Positions 53,292-62,543 of a stretch of 62,915 nt of DNA are shown here, piece after piece. Within the stretch, counting starts at the first letter, position 1. The number at the start of each line of letters is the position of its first letter. The DNA comes from Nocardia sp. CNY236. Lineage in GTDB: Bacteria; Actinomycetota; Actinomycetes; Mycobacteriales; Mycobacteriaceae. The stretch is taken from positions 1 through 62,915 of the forward strand of contig NZ_AXVD01000029.1 of NCBI RefSeq assembly GCF_000482385.1, given 5' to 3'. The notes beneath the pieces are model-generated. The model ran no database searches, had not been told where the DNA came from, and saw only the letters and a program-made list of their open reading frames with translations. The position numbers were made by a program, and so were the translations under genes.

Positions 53292-54047
53292 ATGGATACC
53301 ACTATCGCGCTGCGGTTCGACGACGATCGTGCCTACGTCATGCTCGATCGCCCGGACAAGCACAACGGCCTCACCTTGCAGATGATTAGCGACTTGATTG
53401 CTAGCGCTCGCGAGATTGCGCGGAGACCGGGGGTTCGCGCGGTGGTCCTCTCCGGTAACGGTCCCAGCTTCAGTAGCGGATTGGACATCTCCGCAGCGGC
53501 TGGCGATCCGCTGGCGATCGCTCGGCACTTCCTTCCCTGGCCGCTGCGCGGCACCAACTCCTTCCAGGAAGCGTGCTGGGCGTGGCGTCGGCTTCCTGTG
53601 CCGGTGATCGCCGCAGTCCACGGGCACTGCTTCGGCGGCGGGTTGCAGCTCGCGCTCGCTGCCGACGTTCGGTTCGCCACGCCCGACGCGGGGTTCTCCG
53701 TCATGGAGGCCAGGCACGGCCTCGTCCCGGACATGACCGGGGCGGTAGCACTGTCTCGGCTGGTAGGCATGGACAAAGCGCTGTTGCTCACGATGACTGC
53801 GGATGTCGTCGACGCTGCGTACGCGGCGCAGATCGGCTTGGTCACCGAGGTGACGGCCGACCCGATCTCCGAGGCGGAGAAACTCGCCGACCGCATTGCG
53901 AGCCGGCCGCCGCACACGGTCGCGGCAGCCAAGCGGCTGTTCGATCGCAGTTGGCACTCCTCGGTGCGGCGCACCCTTGCCTTCGAGCGCGCAGCTCAGC
54001 TTCCCCTGCTGCTGCGCAAGGCGGTCAGCAACCGATCAGATCAATAG
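53292..54047 (+). CDS. Enoyl-CoA hydratase/isomerase family (crotonase)
   Basis: A 251-residue crotonase. The oxyanion-hole segments are SGLDISAAA near 62-70 and HGHCFGGGLQLALAADVRFA near 108-127. The catalytic Glu position is in VMEARHGLVPDM. The first Glu of classical hydratases (normally in the preceding ELA segment) is replaced in GLQLALAA, so hydratase activity is uncertain; isomerase or another crotonase reaction is possible. It hydrates or isomerises acyl-CoA thioesters in beta-oxidation-like pathways. ATG 53292. Followed by a 176-nt gap before the first GH183-like gene. Confidence 0.88.
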   Translation: MDTTIALRFDDDRAYVMLDRPDKHNGLTLQMISDLIASAREIARRPGVRAVVLSGNGPSFSSGLDISAAAGDPLAIARHFLPWPLRGTNSFQEACWAWRRLPVPVIAAVHGHCFGGGLQLALAADVRFATPDAGFSVMEARHGLVPDMTGAVALSRLVGMDKALLLTMTADVVDAAYAAQIGLVTEVTADPISEAEKLADRIASRPPHTVAAAKRLFDRSWHSSVRRTLAFERAAQLPLLLRKAVSNRSDQ

Positions 54048-54223
54048 CTGAATATTCGCCATTCCGGGATATGTGCCGCATACCCAGGCGTCGCGCTGTT
54101 AGGCTGCTGAAGATTTGCCAGCCAGTCGACTAGTGGTGCGCGGCACCCCTGCGAAGGGTCTGTGTATCGCGGGGCCTCTGTGTTTCGCACCGCTCTCGGC
54201 GATAGACCGGAGGGCTCACAGAC

Positions 54224-55330
54224 TTGATCAAGACCGGATCCTTGTTGCTGTCAGCGCTGGTGGGTGTCTCGGCCTTGCTCTGCACGACGGCCGCCACCCC
54301 AGTCATCGCCAATCCGAACGCCGTCAACCCGATTCCGGTAATCAACGGGACGACCGGGTTGCCGAACCTGATGGGCCGCACCCAGGCGGTCTTCCAGGTG
54401 ACCGGGATGGCGAGCCCGAACAGCACCCACACCTACAACGTTCTCGGCACCGACCTGGGCATCATGTGGGACAACGGGCGCGGCGAAATGCTCGTCGCGT
54501 TCGGTGACACCGCCGGATTCGGCCTGCCGAATCTGCTCTCGGGCAGTGTATGGGCCTGGCGCAGCAACATCCTGGTGCGCAGCCATACCAAAGATCCTTC
54601 CAACGGAATCTATTTCGACAGCGTGGTCCGCGACGGGTTGGGCCAGGCGCGCGATCTGATTCCCAGCCCGAAGATTCCTTTCCTGGAGATCAGTCGGATT
54701 CCGACGGCAGGAACGTCGGTTGGCGGCGTGCAGTACATGAGCCTGATGTCGGTGAAGAGCTGGGACGATATCGGTCGGTGGAGCACCAACTATTCCGAGC
54801 TGGCCGTCTCCGGCGACAACGGTGAGACCTGGGCCGAGCTTCCGGAGACTCGGCGACCGAATACCGGCGGCAACTCCAAATTCCAGATGAATGCCTTCCT
54901 CGCCGACGGCGGGTACATCTACGAATACGGCACTCCGTCCGGGCGCAACAATGCGGCCTACGTCGCTCGTGTTCCGGCGCGGGATATCACGAATCTCGGT
55001 GCGTACCAGTACTGGGACGGCGCCCGGTGGCAGCGGAACGTGGACGCGGCCGCGCCCATCATGGGGGGCGTGAGCGAACTGTCGGTGATGTACAACGACT
55101 ATCTCGGACAGTACATTTCACTCACCACCGACCCGTTCGACTCCGTGGTGATGCGCCGCGCGGCGTCGCCGGCCGGCCCGTGGAGCGGCCCGGAGGTGTT
55201 GATCGACACCCGGGAGCTGCCGAGCGCCTACGCCCCCTCGATCTTTCCGTATCAGACCGGGCGCGACCTGTATTTCCTCACCACGGTGCACAGCCAATAC
55301 AACGTCTTGCTGATGCGCACGACACTGTAG
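54224..55330 (+). CDS. Secreted DUF4185 protein, GH183-type endo-D-arabinanase
   Basis: A 368-residue secreted protein with a signal peptide (about 1-30, ATPVIANP) and one DUF4185 domain, related to Rv3707c. Members of DUF4185 were recently shown to be endo-D-arabinanases (GH183) that cut mycobacterial arabinan, so a role in remodelling arabinogalactan or lipoarabinomannan is likely. Family blocks are VFQVTGMASPN, VLGTDLGIMWDNG, LVAFGDTAGFG, GVQYMSLMSV, and the C-terminal SAYAPSIFPYQTGRDLYFL. Start TTG 54224 has GGAGGG 8 nt upstream. A close paralogue lies at 58965, so the substrate range may differ between the two. Confidence 0.88.
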   Translation: MIKTGSLLLSALVGVSALLCTTAATPVIANPNAVNPIPVINGTTGLPNLMGRTQAVFQVTGMASPNSTHTYNVLGTDLGIMWDNGRGEMLVAFGDTAGFGLPNLLSGSVWAWRSNILVRSHTKDPSNGIYFDSVVRDGLGQARDLIPSPKIPFLEISRIPTAGTSVGGVQYMSLMSVKSWDDIGRWSTNYSELAVSGDNGETWAELPETRRPNTGGNSKFQMNAFLADGGYIYEYGTPSGRNNAAYVARVPARDITNLGAYQYWDGARWQRNVDAAAPIMGGVSELSVMYNDYLGQYISLTTDPFDSVVMRRAASPAGPWSGPEVLIDTRELPSAYAPSIFPYQTGRDLYFLTTVHSQYNVLLMRTTL

Positions 55331-55412
55331 GCCAAGGCCATTCGGTCGGGCGCCTTCGCTCGGCCGACGCGCGCGCCGGCCGGGTGACGGCGCGCAGCGA
55401 TAGACTCGCGGC

Positions 55413-56087
55413 ATGGATGCGGCAGACTGGGACGAGCGCTATGCGCAGACGGAACTGGTCTGGGGAGCGCCGCCGAACAGCACGGTGGTCGAACATGTCT
55501 TCGGGTTGCAGCGCCGCACGCCACGGTCGCCGTCCGCGGCGGGCGGTGAGCCGCCGGAACTCCCCCGCGCACTCGATCTGGCGTGCGGCGAAGGCCGCAA
55601 TACCCTCTGGCTCGCCACACACGGCTGGCAGGTGCGCGCGGTCGACTACTCCCAGGTGGGCATCGACAAGGGCCGTACCGTTGCCGCGCGCTTGTCGCGT
55701 TCGGTGCGTGGCCGGATCACCTGGCAATGCGCCGACGTCACCGATCTGTCCGCGGCGGGAGTCGTCGGGCCGTTCGAACTGGTGCTGATGGTGTTCCTGC
55801 ACCTGTCGGCCGAGCATCGCCGCGCGGTGCTGCGGGCCGCGGTCGATCTGCTGGCCACCGAGGGCACGCTGATCGTGCTCGGGCACGACACCCTCAACCT
55901 CACCGAGGGTTTCGGCGGGCCGCAAGATCCGGCACTGTTGTTCACCCCCGACGACATCGTCGCCGATCTCGGTCCGGCAGTGGACGACGATCGGGTCCGT
56001 GTGCGGGTAGCCGACCGGGTGCTTCGCCCCACCGAGAACGGTGACGCCATCGACGCCTTGGTCGTCGCGACTCGTCCGGTCGAGTGA
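55413..56087 (+). CDS. Class I SAM-dependent methyltransferase
   Basis: A 224-residue methyltransferase similar to Rv3699. Motif I is ALDLACGEGRNTLWLATHGW, followed by RAVDYSQVGIDKGR and the later strand VLMVFLHLSAEHR. The N-terminal WDERYAQTELVWG is typical of TehB/UbiE-like small-molecule methylases. The substrate is unknown. ATG 55413 lies 82 nt after the GH183-like gene, so they may be co-transcribed. Confidence 0.87.
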   Translation: MDAADWDERYAQTELVWGAPPNSTVVEHVFGLQRRTPRSPSAAGGEPPELPRALDLACGEGRNTLWLATHGWQVRAVDYSQVGIDKGRTVAARLSRSVRGRITWQCADVTDLSAAGVVGPFELVLMVFLHLSAEHRRAVLRAAVDLLATEGTLIVLGHDTLNLTEGFGGPQDPALLFTPDDIVADLGPAVDDDRVRVRVADRVLRPTENGDAIDALVVATRPVE

Positions 56088-56131
56088 CGATGGCAGATCG
56101 GGTGGCCTGACCTGGCCCGGCGTGGATCGGA

Positions 56132-56722
56132 TCAGGACCAGCGCGCCAGCCACGGGGTCACGGTCTCGGCGATGAGATCGAAACCGGCGCGGAAGGAATG
56201 CGCTTGGCCGGGGATCACCTGGACGGTTGCCGCATCGCCTGGATCGGGGATGCCGAACGGGTCGTTGGCGCCATTGATCACCAGGACGTCGATGTCGCCG
56301 GGCGCGCGCAACTCGTCGCGGCGAGACTTCTCCGGCTTGCCGGGCGGGTGTAGGGGGAAGGAGAGCGCGAGCACGGCATGAGCCTGCGCTGCGACCGCGG
56401 TGCGGCAGGCAACCCGCGCTCCGTTGCTGCGCCCGCCTTGGAGCAGCGGCACAGGGAACCGCTCGCGCAGATAGGCGACGATTTCGAGCCATGCGTCGTC
56501 TTGCTTGGCTGCCGATCCGGGCGCTCGTCGCCCGGCTACGCGGTAGGGCTGGAGCACGCGCGCCACCCCGCCGCCCACCTGGAGTGCGCAATCACGGACA
56601 ACGAGAAGGTCTTTGGTGTCGACACCGCCACCGGAGCCATGAGTGAGCATCAACAGAAACGCCGGATCGCGCGGCTGGTCGAGTTCGAGTTCCGCCGGTC
56701 CGGCAGGTGTTTCGATGCGCAC
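56132..56722 (-). CDS. Alpha/beta hydrolase, KANL3/Tex30-like
   Basis: A 196-residue alpha/beta hydrolase-like protein. The strand LLMLTHGSGGGVDTKDLLVV carries the oxyanion loop, the nucleophile elbow is LQGGRSNGARVACRTA (Ser in GRSNG), Asp is in VINGANDPFGIPD, and His is in VIPGQAHSFRAG. This is the small KANL3/Tex30-type family seen across actinobacteria; the substrate is unknown. Start GTG 56722. It is convergent with the methyltransferase gene. Confidence 0.85.
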   Translation of the reverse strand: MRIETPAGPAELELDQPRDPAFLLMLTHGSGGGVDTKDLLVVRDCALQVGGGVARVLQPYRVAGRRAPGSAAKQDDAWLEIVAYLRERFPVPLLQGGRSNGARVACRTAVAAQAHAVLALSFPLHPPGKPEKSRRDELRAPGDIDVLVINGANDPFGIPDPGDAATVQVIPGQAHSFRAGFDLIAETVTPWLARWS

Positions 56723-56830
56723 ACCTCACAGTAGTACTGTGGGTGCCGCCGCGGTGGCACGACATCTCCGCAGCGGAGAGCGCCACCGTTCTAACGGTGT
56801 AAAACACGTCACACTTGTGTGCACGGCTCT

Positions 56831-56858
56831 TTGACTCGTCATTACTCCCCGGTAATAT
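56831..56858 (+). promoter_or_regulatory. Strong promoter of fadE5 with operator-like repeats
   Basis: TTGACT (56831-56836), 16-nt spacer, TAATAT (56853-56858): close to the sigma-70 consensus, giving a 5' leader of about 115 nt. The -10 lies inside an inverted repeat, TTACTCCCC (56842-56850) / GGGGTAA (56863-56869), and TTACCCGCGAGTA (56870-56882) follows. A TetR-type fatty-acid repressor is plausible; none is encoded adjacently. Confidence 0.7.
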
Positions 56859-56980
56859 GCAGGGGTAAGTTACCCGCGAGTAGCATGCGGAAGACCGGTG
56901 TGATCACCCGGTTGAGCGAACAACGGGCGGGAACGGCAACCGACCGACCGCACCAACTCAACGGAGAGTGAGTACTGACA

Positions 56981-58816
56981 ATGGGCCACTACAAGAGCAA
57001 CGTCCGCGACCTGGAGTTCAACCTCTTCGAGGTCTTGGGCCTCGACTCCATCTTGGACAGCGGCGCCTACGGCGATCTGGACACCGACACCGTCAAAGAG
57101 ATGCTCAACGAGGTGCGTCGCCTGGCCGAAGGCCCGCTCGGGGAATCGTTCGCCGAAGCCGACCGCAACCCGCCGGTCTTCAACCCCGAGACACACACCG
57201 TCGAGCTGCCCGAATTCTTCAAGAAGAGCTACCGCACCATCCAGGACGGCGGCTGGGACAAGCTGGGCGTCGCCGAGGAACTCGGTGGCCTGGCGATTCC
57301 GCGTGCCGCCAATTGGGCCATCGCCGAGCTGATGCTGGGCGCGCAGCCGGGCGCGTTCCTCTACAGCGCCGGCCCCGGCTTCGCGAACATCCTCTACGAC
57401 AACGCCACCGAAGAGCAGAAGGGCTGGGCGAAGATCGCCGCCGACAACGGGTGGGGCGCCACCATGGTGCTGACCGAGCCGGACGCCGGCTCGGACGTCG
57501 GCGCCGGTCGCACCAAGGCGATCAAGCAGGAGGACGGCAGCTGGCATATCGAGGGTGTCAAGCGGTTCATCACCTCCGCCGACGCCGATGACCTGTTCCC
57601 CAACATCTTCCACTTGGTGCTGGCTCGCCCCGAGGGCGCCGGCCCGGGCACCAAGGGGCTGTCGCTGTTCTTCGTGCCGAAGTTCCACTTCGACCACCAG
57701 ACCGGCGAACTCGGTGACCGCAATGGCGTGTTCGTCACCAACGTCGAACACAAGATGGGTCTGAAGGTCTCGGCCACCTGTGAGGTGACCTTCGGCGGGC
57801 ACGGCATCCCGGCCAAGGGATGGCTGGTCGGCGAGGTGCACAACGGCATCGCGCAGATGTTCGATGTCATCGAGCACGCCCGCATGATGGTGGGCACCAA
57901 GGCGATCGCCACCTTGTCCACCGGTTATCTGAACGCGTTGGAGTACGCCAAGCAGCGGGTCCAAGGTGCGGATCTGACCCAGGCGACCGACAAGTCCGCG
58001 CCGCGGGTGACGATCACTCATCATCCGGATGTGCGTCGGTCCTTGGCGATGCAGAAGGCCTACGCCGAGGGGCTGCGTGCGGTGTACCTCTACACCGCGG
58101 CGCACCAGAACGCAGATGTCGCCGAGCATGTCTCCGGTGTGGATGCCGAGCTCGCGGCGCGGGTCAACGATTTGCTGTTGCCGATCGTGAAAGGTGTGGG
58201 TTCGGAGCGGGCCTATCAGTACCTGACCGAGTCCTTGCAGACGTTGGGTGGTTCCGGTTTCTTGCAGGACTACCCGATCGAGCAGTACATCCGGGATGCC
58301 AAGATCGACTCGCTGTACGAGGGCACGACCGCGATCCAGGCGCAGGACTTCTTCTTCCGCAAGATCGCCCGTGATCGTGGCGTGGCGTTCGGCCACCTGG
58401 CCGGCCAAGTGCAGAAGTTCATCGACTCGGAGGCGGGCAACGGCCAGCTGAAAGGTGAGCGCAAGCTGCTGGCGACCGCGTTGGAAGACGTGCAGGCCAT
58501 GACCGCCACCTTGACCGGTCACCTGATGGGCGCTCAGCAGCAGCCGACCGAGCTGTACAAGGTGGGCCTGGGTTCGGTGCGGTTCCTGCTCGCGGTCGGT
58601 GACCTGCTGGTCGGCTGGCAGCTGCTGCGCCAGGCCGAGATCGCCATCGCGGCGCTCAACAAGGGCGTGACGGGCGCCGACGAGGCGTTCTACAAGGGCA
58701 AAGTAGCGGTCGCACAGTTCTTCGCCCGCAATGTGCTGCCGGAACTGACCGCCACCCGCGCGGTGCTGTCGAACCTCGACAACGACATCATGGAGCTGGA
58801 CGAAGCGGCGTTCTGA
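56981..58816 (+). CDS. fadE5: Acyl-CoA dehydrogenase, FadE5 homologue
   Basis: A 611-residue acyl-CoA dehydrogenase of the long (about 600-residue) class, the same length as M. tuberculosis FadE5, with very high identity in recalled blocks: [20 protein letters not shown] at the start, [20 protein letters not shown] (FAD/substrate), [25 protein letters not shown], and [20 protein letters not shown]. The catalytic Glu is in [20 protein letters not shown]. FadE5 oxidises medium- to long-chain saturated acyl-CoA in the first step of beta-oxidation. ATG 56981 is preceded by GGAGAG. Monocistronic, with its own strong promoter and terminator. Confidence 0.95.
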   Translation: MGHYKSNVRDLEFNLFEVLGLDSILDSGAYGDLDTDTVKEMLNEVRRLAEGPLGESFAEADRNPPVFNPETHTVELPEFFKKSYRTIQDGGWDKLGVAEELGGLAIPRAANWAIAELMLGAQPGAFLYSAGPGFANILYDNATEEQKGWAKIAADNGWGATMVLTEPDAGSDVGAGRTKAIKQEDGSWHIEGVKRFITSADADDLFPNIFHLVLARPEGAGPGTKGLSLFFVPKFHFDHQTGELGDRNGVFVTNVEHKMGLKVSATCEVTFGGHGIPAKGWLVGEVHNGIAQMFDVIEHARMMVGTKAIATLSTGYLNALEYAKQRVQGADLTQATDKSAPRVTITHHPDVRRSLAMQKAYAEGLRAVYLYTAAHQNADVAEHVSGVDAELAARVNDLLLPIVKGVGSERAYQYLTESLQTLGGSGFLQDYPIEQYIRDAKIDSLYEGTTAIQAQDFFFRKIARDRGVAFGHLAGQVQKFIDSEAGNGQLKGERKLLATALEDVQAMTATLTGHLMGAQQQPTELYKVGLGSVRFLLAVGDLLVGWQLLRQAEIAIAALNKGVTGADEAFYKGKVAVAQFFARNVLPELTATRAVLSNLDNDIMELDEAAF

Positions 58817-58835
58817 TCCGCTCTTCGGCTCACCG

Positions 58836-58878
58836 CAACGGCCCCGTCCCGCACCGCGAGTGCGGGACGGGGCCGTTG
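58836..58878 (+). terminator. Strong hairpin terminator after fadE5
   Basis: A perfect 19-bp stem (58836-58854 / 58860-58878; ends CAACGG and CCGTTG) with a 5-nt loop CGCGA, 19 nt after the fadE5 stop. It has no clear T-run. Confidence 0.9.
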
Positions 58879-58964
58879 GCGTAGCTGCTGCCGTCAGGGC
58901 CGGGCCAGCCGGTACAGTCTCCGGGGTGACTCGACCGACGCGCTGCCCGAGGGGGAAGTCCCGG

Positions 58965-60038
58965 ATGAAACGATCGCTGTCTGCGCTTGCCTCCGTCGCG
59001 GTGGTGTGTCTCGTGGCCGCCGGGTCCGCCGGCGCCGATCCCAATGACGTGATGCCGATTCCGGCGCTCAATGGTGTGCACGGTCTACCGCAGTTGCCGG
59101 GACCCACTCAGGCGGTGTTCCAGGTGACGGGGATGGACAGCCCCAACCGCACCCAGGATGTGAATGTGATCGGCACGGATCTGGGCATCATGTGGGATGA
59201 CGGCAATGGCCACATGCTCACCGCGTTCGGTGACAGTGCTGGGCTGGGTCTGCCCAATCTGCTCGCGGGCAGTGTGTGGGCATGGAACAGCAATGCGGTG
59301 TTCCGCAGCGGGATCCCCGACCCGGCCCAAGGAATCCATTTCGACAGCGTGGTGCTGAATCCGTTGCCCAGCCCGAAGATTCCGGGTATCGAAATCAGTC
59401 TCATTCCCACGGCGGGGATCGCGGTCGATGGCGTGCAGTACATGAGTTTGATGTCGGTGCGCGAGTGGGGCGATCACGGTCGGTGGGAAACCAACTACTC
59501 CACGCTCGCTGCCTCGCATGATGGCGGCCAGTCGTGGAACCCGCTCACCACCACTCGCCGCGCCAATACCGACGGCCATGAGAATTTCCAGCAGAATGCG
59601 TTCCTCGCCGCCGACGGCTACATCTACCGCTACGGCACGCCGGCAGGCCGCGACAACGCCGGGTTCGTCTCTCGTGCACCGCGTTCGGCGATCGCCGATA
59701 TCGATGCCTACGAGTATTGGGACGGTGAGAATTGGCAGGCGGGTGAGGCTTCTGCGGCGGCCCCGATTGTCGGTGGTGTGGGTGAGTTGTCGGTGGCGTG
59801 GAACGGGCATGTGGGGCAGTACGTCATGTTGACCACCGATCCAGCGACGTCGGTGGTGATGCGGACCGCGCCGGCGCCGGAGGGGCCGTGGAGTGCACCG
59901 CGGGTGTTGGTGGATTCTGCTGCGCTGCCTACGGCCTACGCGCCGATGATCTTCCCGTACCAGACGGGTAGCGATCTGTATTTCCTGTTGACAGTTCACC
60001 GACAGTACAACGTGATCCTGATGCGGACACCGCTGTAG
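58965..60038 (+). CDS. Secreted DUF4185 protein, GH183-type, second copy
   Basis: A 357-residue paralogue of the protein encoded at 54224. It has a signal peptide (about 1-27, AAGSAGADP), then the same DUF4185 blocks: VFQVTGMDSPN, VIGTDLGIMWDDG, LTAFGDSAGLG, GVQYMSLMSV and TAYAPMIFPYQTGSDLYFL. It lacks the short loop (GLGQARDL) found in the first copy before IPSPKIP. ATG 58965 has GG(GG)AAG upstream. Both proteins are probably secreted to the arabinan layer. Co-regulation with fadE5 is not indicated, since a strong terminator lies between. Confidence 0.88.
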   Translation: MKRSLSALASVAVVCLVAAGSAGADPNDVMPIPALNGVHGLPQLPGPTQAVFQVTGMDSPNRTQDVNVIGTDLGIMWDDGNGHMLTAFGDSAGLGLPNLLAGSVWAWNSNAVFRSGIPDPAQGIHFDSVVLNPLPSPKIPGIEISLIPTAGIAVDGVQYMSLMSVREWGDHGRWETNYSTLAASHDGGQSWNPLTTTRRANTDGHENFQQNAFLAADGYIYRYGTPAGRDNAGFVSRAPRSAIADIDAYEYWDGENWQAGEASAAAPIVGGVGELSVAWNGHVGQYVMLTTDPATSVVMRTAPAPEGPWSAPRVLVDSAALPTAYAPMIFPYQTGSDLYFLLTVHRQYNVILMRTPL

Positions 60039-60144
60039 GGGAGGGAAGCCCGACCGCGTTCAGCAACGTGTCGGCAGCGTGCCGATAGCGGTGATCTGTC
60101 GACGGCGGTCGAACTGGCCGTCGGCGACGTCCTTCGTGAAGCGG

Positions 60145-60330
60145 GTGGTTAGTTTCGCGGATCGGGAGGAGATCTCTCGGCGGTTCACGATCGATGAAGC
60201 GGGCCGGAGATCGCGCGGTCGCTGGATCGACACTACTCGGTGGTGAACCGAAAGATCGCCCAGGGTGGTGGCGGGGCCGATCTACAGGTGCACTACGACT
60301 TCCTGAACCGGGCAGTTGGCAGAAATAGCC
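60145..60330 (+). pseudogene. IS30-like transposase remnant, frameshifted
   Basis: One frame reads VSFADREEISRRF near 60148, and after a frameshift the next frame reads GPEIARSLDRHYSVVNRKIA near 60200-60260. Together they resemble the N-terminal helix-turn-helix of IS30-type transposases (reIA-L-R--S-V-REI). No catalytic domain follows. It marks the left edge of the AT-richer tail; the rest of 60039-60445 shows no intact gene. Confidence 0.65.
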
Positions 60331-60445
60331 CTTCAGGCTGCTGTCCGGAAACAACCGGGCGCCTCAACCAACGTGCACTGTGTCCATTGTTCAATTACGA
60401 AGCCAATTGTGCCGGACCGAAGATCCTGAAGGAGATTGGCGCTAC

Positions 60446-61252
60446 CTATAGGGGCGTATTCCTACCTTGATTCCAGCAAATCTTTTGTTCGATAATAGAA
60501 GCTGCTCGGTGCTGATCGACCTCGAGATATCTAATGTCGTGACCCGACCCCTCCAGGCGGTAGAGTTGAGAGGTTTTCGTCCAATTCAATTCAGAATCCA
60601 GACTCTCATCAACTGGCAGAGAATCCTGGTTGGCAAGAAAATAACGTCTGATCAACTTCACCTGAGATGTACCCGAGGTATCCGCTATGTCTGGTATTTC
60701 ATAGAATGTCTTGTAGCCGGGAGCGCTGAGCATGTCATAAGCATCGAGAGTAACTTTAGACGTAACGAGAAAAGGGTCGAATCTCATGCTCGATTCAATG
60801 CTCGAGACAGGAATCATAGAGCCCTGTAAGTCGATAAACTCTTCGAGCCAGAAGCCGCCACCGCGCTCAAACATTACGATGAGCGGCTCGTACGGGCAGG
60901 GGATTTCAACTGAAGCAATCTCGTTGGAACTGTCTATCAGCCCCGCCCATCGGACGGCACCTCGAACCGCTCTCGCAACAAAGACGCCGAGATTGGAGGA
61001 TCTGATCAAAAACTGTTCTAATTCACTATCGATTTGGCGGCCCAGATGGAAGTCTGGCGCAATATATTCTGCAATGTCAAACAGTGGCCAGGGGCAGTCT
61101 AAATCATGGAGTTTGACCCACAGTGCGGTACGTCTCAGATACTCCCACATGAGTAGGTTCCTGGAGTACCGACTATTGATCGCTCCATCCAAATTGTCCC
61201 ACTCGATCGCTCGCAGTCGCTTTAGAACATTGAGTGGTGGGACATCATTCAT
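60446..61252 (-). CDS. Probable immunity protein for adjacent toxin fragment
   Basis: A 268-residue soluble protein of no family I recognise. It is acidic and aromatic-rich (LLMWEYLRRTALWVKLHDLD, EPLIVMFERGGGFWLEEFID, GYKTFYEIPDIADT). The base composition and codon use are clearly more AT-rich than the backbone. ATG 61252 overlaps the 3' end of the toxin pseudogene by 8 nt, the typical toxin-then-immunity order of polymorphic toxin loci. The immunity role is therefore inferred from position only. It has no signal peptide, as expected for a cytosolic inhibitor. Confidence 0.55.
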   Translation of the reverse strand: MNDVPPLNVLKRLRAIEWDNLDGAINSRYSRNLLMWEYLRRTALWVKLHDLDCPWPLFDIAEYIAPDFHLGRQIDSELEQFLIRSSNLGVFVARAVRGAVRWAGLIDSSNEIASVEIPCPYEPLIVMFERGGGFWLEEFIDLQGSMIPVSSIESSMRFDPFLVTSKVTLDAYDMLSAPGYKTFYEIPDIADTSGTSQVKLIRRYFLANQDSLPVDESLDSELNWTKTSQLYRLEGSGHDIRYLEVDQHRAASIIEQKICWNQGRNTPL

Positions 61253-61787
61253 CGAACGTTCCTTCTGCTTTCAGTTTCCGAATTATTTCCTTAATAGTAT
61301 CATTGAGCTCGATGAGGTCGCCACCTAGAGAAATCGACGGAGCCTCAACTCCAAATCTTCTCTCCCATTTTAGTGTTCCATCTGCGGGATTGGGGGCGAG
61401 TTCATGAGCACCGGCGCCTATTAAGTTGTCGGGCACCTTGATTCGACCCCAAGTATTTTCTTCCAGATAGAATCCCCATGCTTCACGAACATCAGGTAGA
61501 TACGGGATCCCGGCTCCCGTTAATCCGCGCTCGATGTATTCGTGTGCAATTAGGTGACGGGATTCTTCAAGCTCGCTAGCGTCAAGTTCTCCCGATCTGG
61601 CATTCTGTCAAAGTATTGCTATATATTCGCGGGGGGGTGAAAAGTCCTTTGATAGATGTTTCCGGCGCTACCAAGACCTCATGTCGTGATCGAAAAAGAT
61701 GCGTTTTGACGCCCGGAGTATCGACTCATCAACGCCGGTGTTTTTGGAGACAATAGGTTTGAGTGAGATTGAAGATCGAATCGGCAC
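61245..61787 (-). pseudogene. Polymorphic-toxin C-terminal module with two nonsense codons
   Basis: One continuous 181-codon frame, starting at GTG 61787 and broken by TAG at 61670-61668 (codon 40) and TGA at 61610-61608 (codon 60), with no frameshift. The residue sequence on either side stays meaningful: KNTGVDESILRASKRIFFD, then DASELEESRHLIAHEYIERG and GAHELAPNPADGTLKWERR. This resembles the C-terminal module of actinobacterial polymorphic toxins (pattern HLIAHEY-E--L----PY). The TGA probably replaced TGG (L-W-Q-N-A). It starts 6 nt after the upstream GAD-like gene, so only a toxin tail is present. The 63 codons from GTG 61436 remain open but are unlikely to be a functional unit. Confidence 0.75.
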
Positions 61788-61793
61788 GCATCG

Positions 61794-62441
61794 CTAGAGG
61801 TATGGGTTATTAACCAGGAGAGTGCGGGGTGTGACTTGACTCAACAAGTGCATATGAACCTCTGCATCCAGGATCTCGATGTTCTCAGGCATCATCGTCC
61901 CGCCGAGGGCGGGAACCGGTACGAACCCATACATGGTTTCAGAATCAACAGGACCCAACCTCTTCAATACTCGTTTGAAGAGGCCTCGGTCGTCCTCGCC
62001 TTCCAGGTCCATTCCTCCTCGTGCGTCTGCTATGAACGATACATATATTTGAAGATCCTTCTCGAAATCATTGGACATTTCGTCTGAATTGTCGGTGGGC
62101 ATAATCTGACCAACGCAGGGATACATTGTAATGCTCATACCCGTGCGCTCACCCCACAGCCTCATTTCGCCGAAAGCCGATCTGGTCACCGCAGTCCATT
62201 TGTCGGAACCGAATGGCAGTTCGAGGTCTGATGTCCACTCATCGACGACCGATTGCCACTTGATGGGATCGCAGATCCAGTACAATCCGTTCTTGAACCC
62301 TGAAAACCCCAGATCCTTCCACAGTTCGAGCAGGAAACCTGGAACGGCGTCAGCGTATGTGTCGAACCGATCCGCTGGTACAGGATTGCGGAATGTCGGT
62401 TGTCCCCACGCTTCTATGACACTACTGACGGAAATTGGCAT
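61794..62441 (-). CDS. GAD-like/DUF1851 immunity protein
   Basis: A 215-residue protein with the GAD-like domain (about 1-95; VIEAWGQPTFRNPVPADRFD, VPGFLLELWKDLGFSGFKNG, YWICDP) followed by a DUF1851-like C-terminal half (MSITMYPCVGQIMPTDNSDE, FKRVLKRLGPVDSETMYGFV). This two-part layout is that of Tdi1-type immunity proteins, which protect against DNase toxins in secretion-system polymorphic toxins. ATG 62441 has GAGGTGGAG just upstream. No cognate intact toxin is present; the next gene downstream is the pseudogenised toxin tail. Likely an orphan immunity gene. Confidence 0.82.
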   Translation of the reverse strand: MPISVSSVIEAWGQPTFRNPVPADRFDTYADAVPGFLLELWKDLGFSGFKNGLYWICDPIKWQSVVDEWTSDLELPFGSDKWTAVTRSAFGEMRLWGERTGMSITMYPCVGQIMPTDNSDEMSNDFEKDLQIYVSFIADARGGMDLEGEDDRGLFKRVLKRLGPVDSETMYGFVPVPALGGTMMPENIEILDAEVHMHLLSQVTPRTLLVNNPYL

Positions 62442-62543
62442 ACTCCACCTCAAACTCACAGTTGTTTTCGGCAGCGTCAAGTGAACGACACTACAGGGCA
62501 TGATGGTCCTGGTCGTGGGGATAGTCCGACCGCCCTGGATGAG

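Noticed and set aside
56870..59107. A 745-codon minus-strand frame opposite fadE5
   Set aside because: It reads against an unmistakable FadE5 gene and crosses its terminator; low-complexity residue pattern, no domain.
61245..61436. A stand-alone 63-residue protein from GTG 61436
   Set aside because: It is the in-frame end of a longer toxin module interrupted upstream by two stop codons, not an independent gene.
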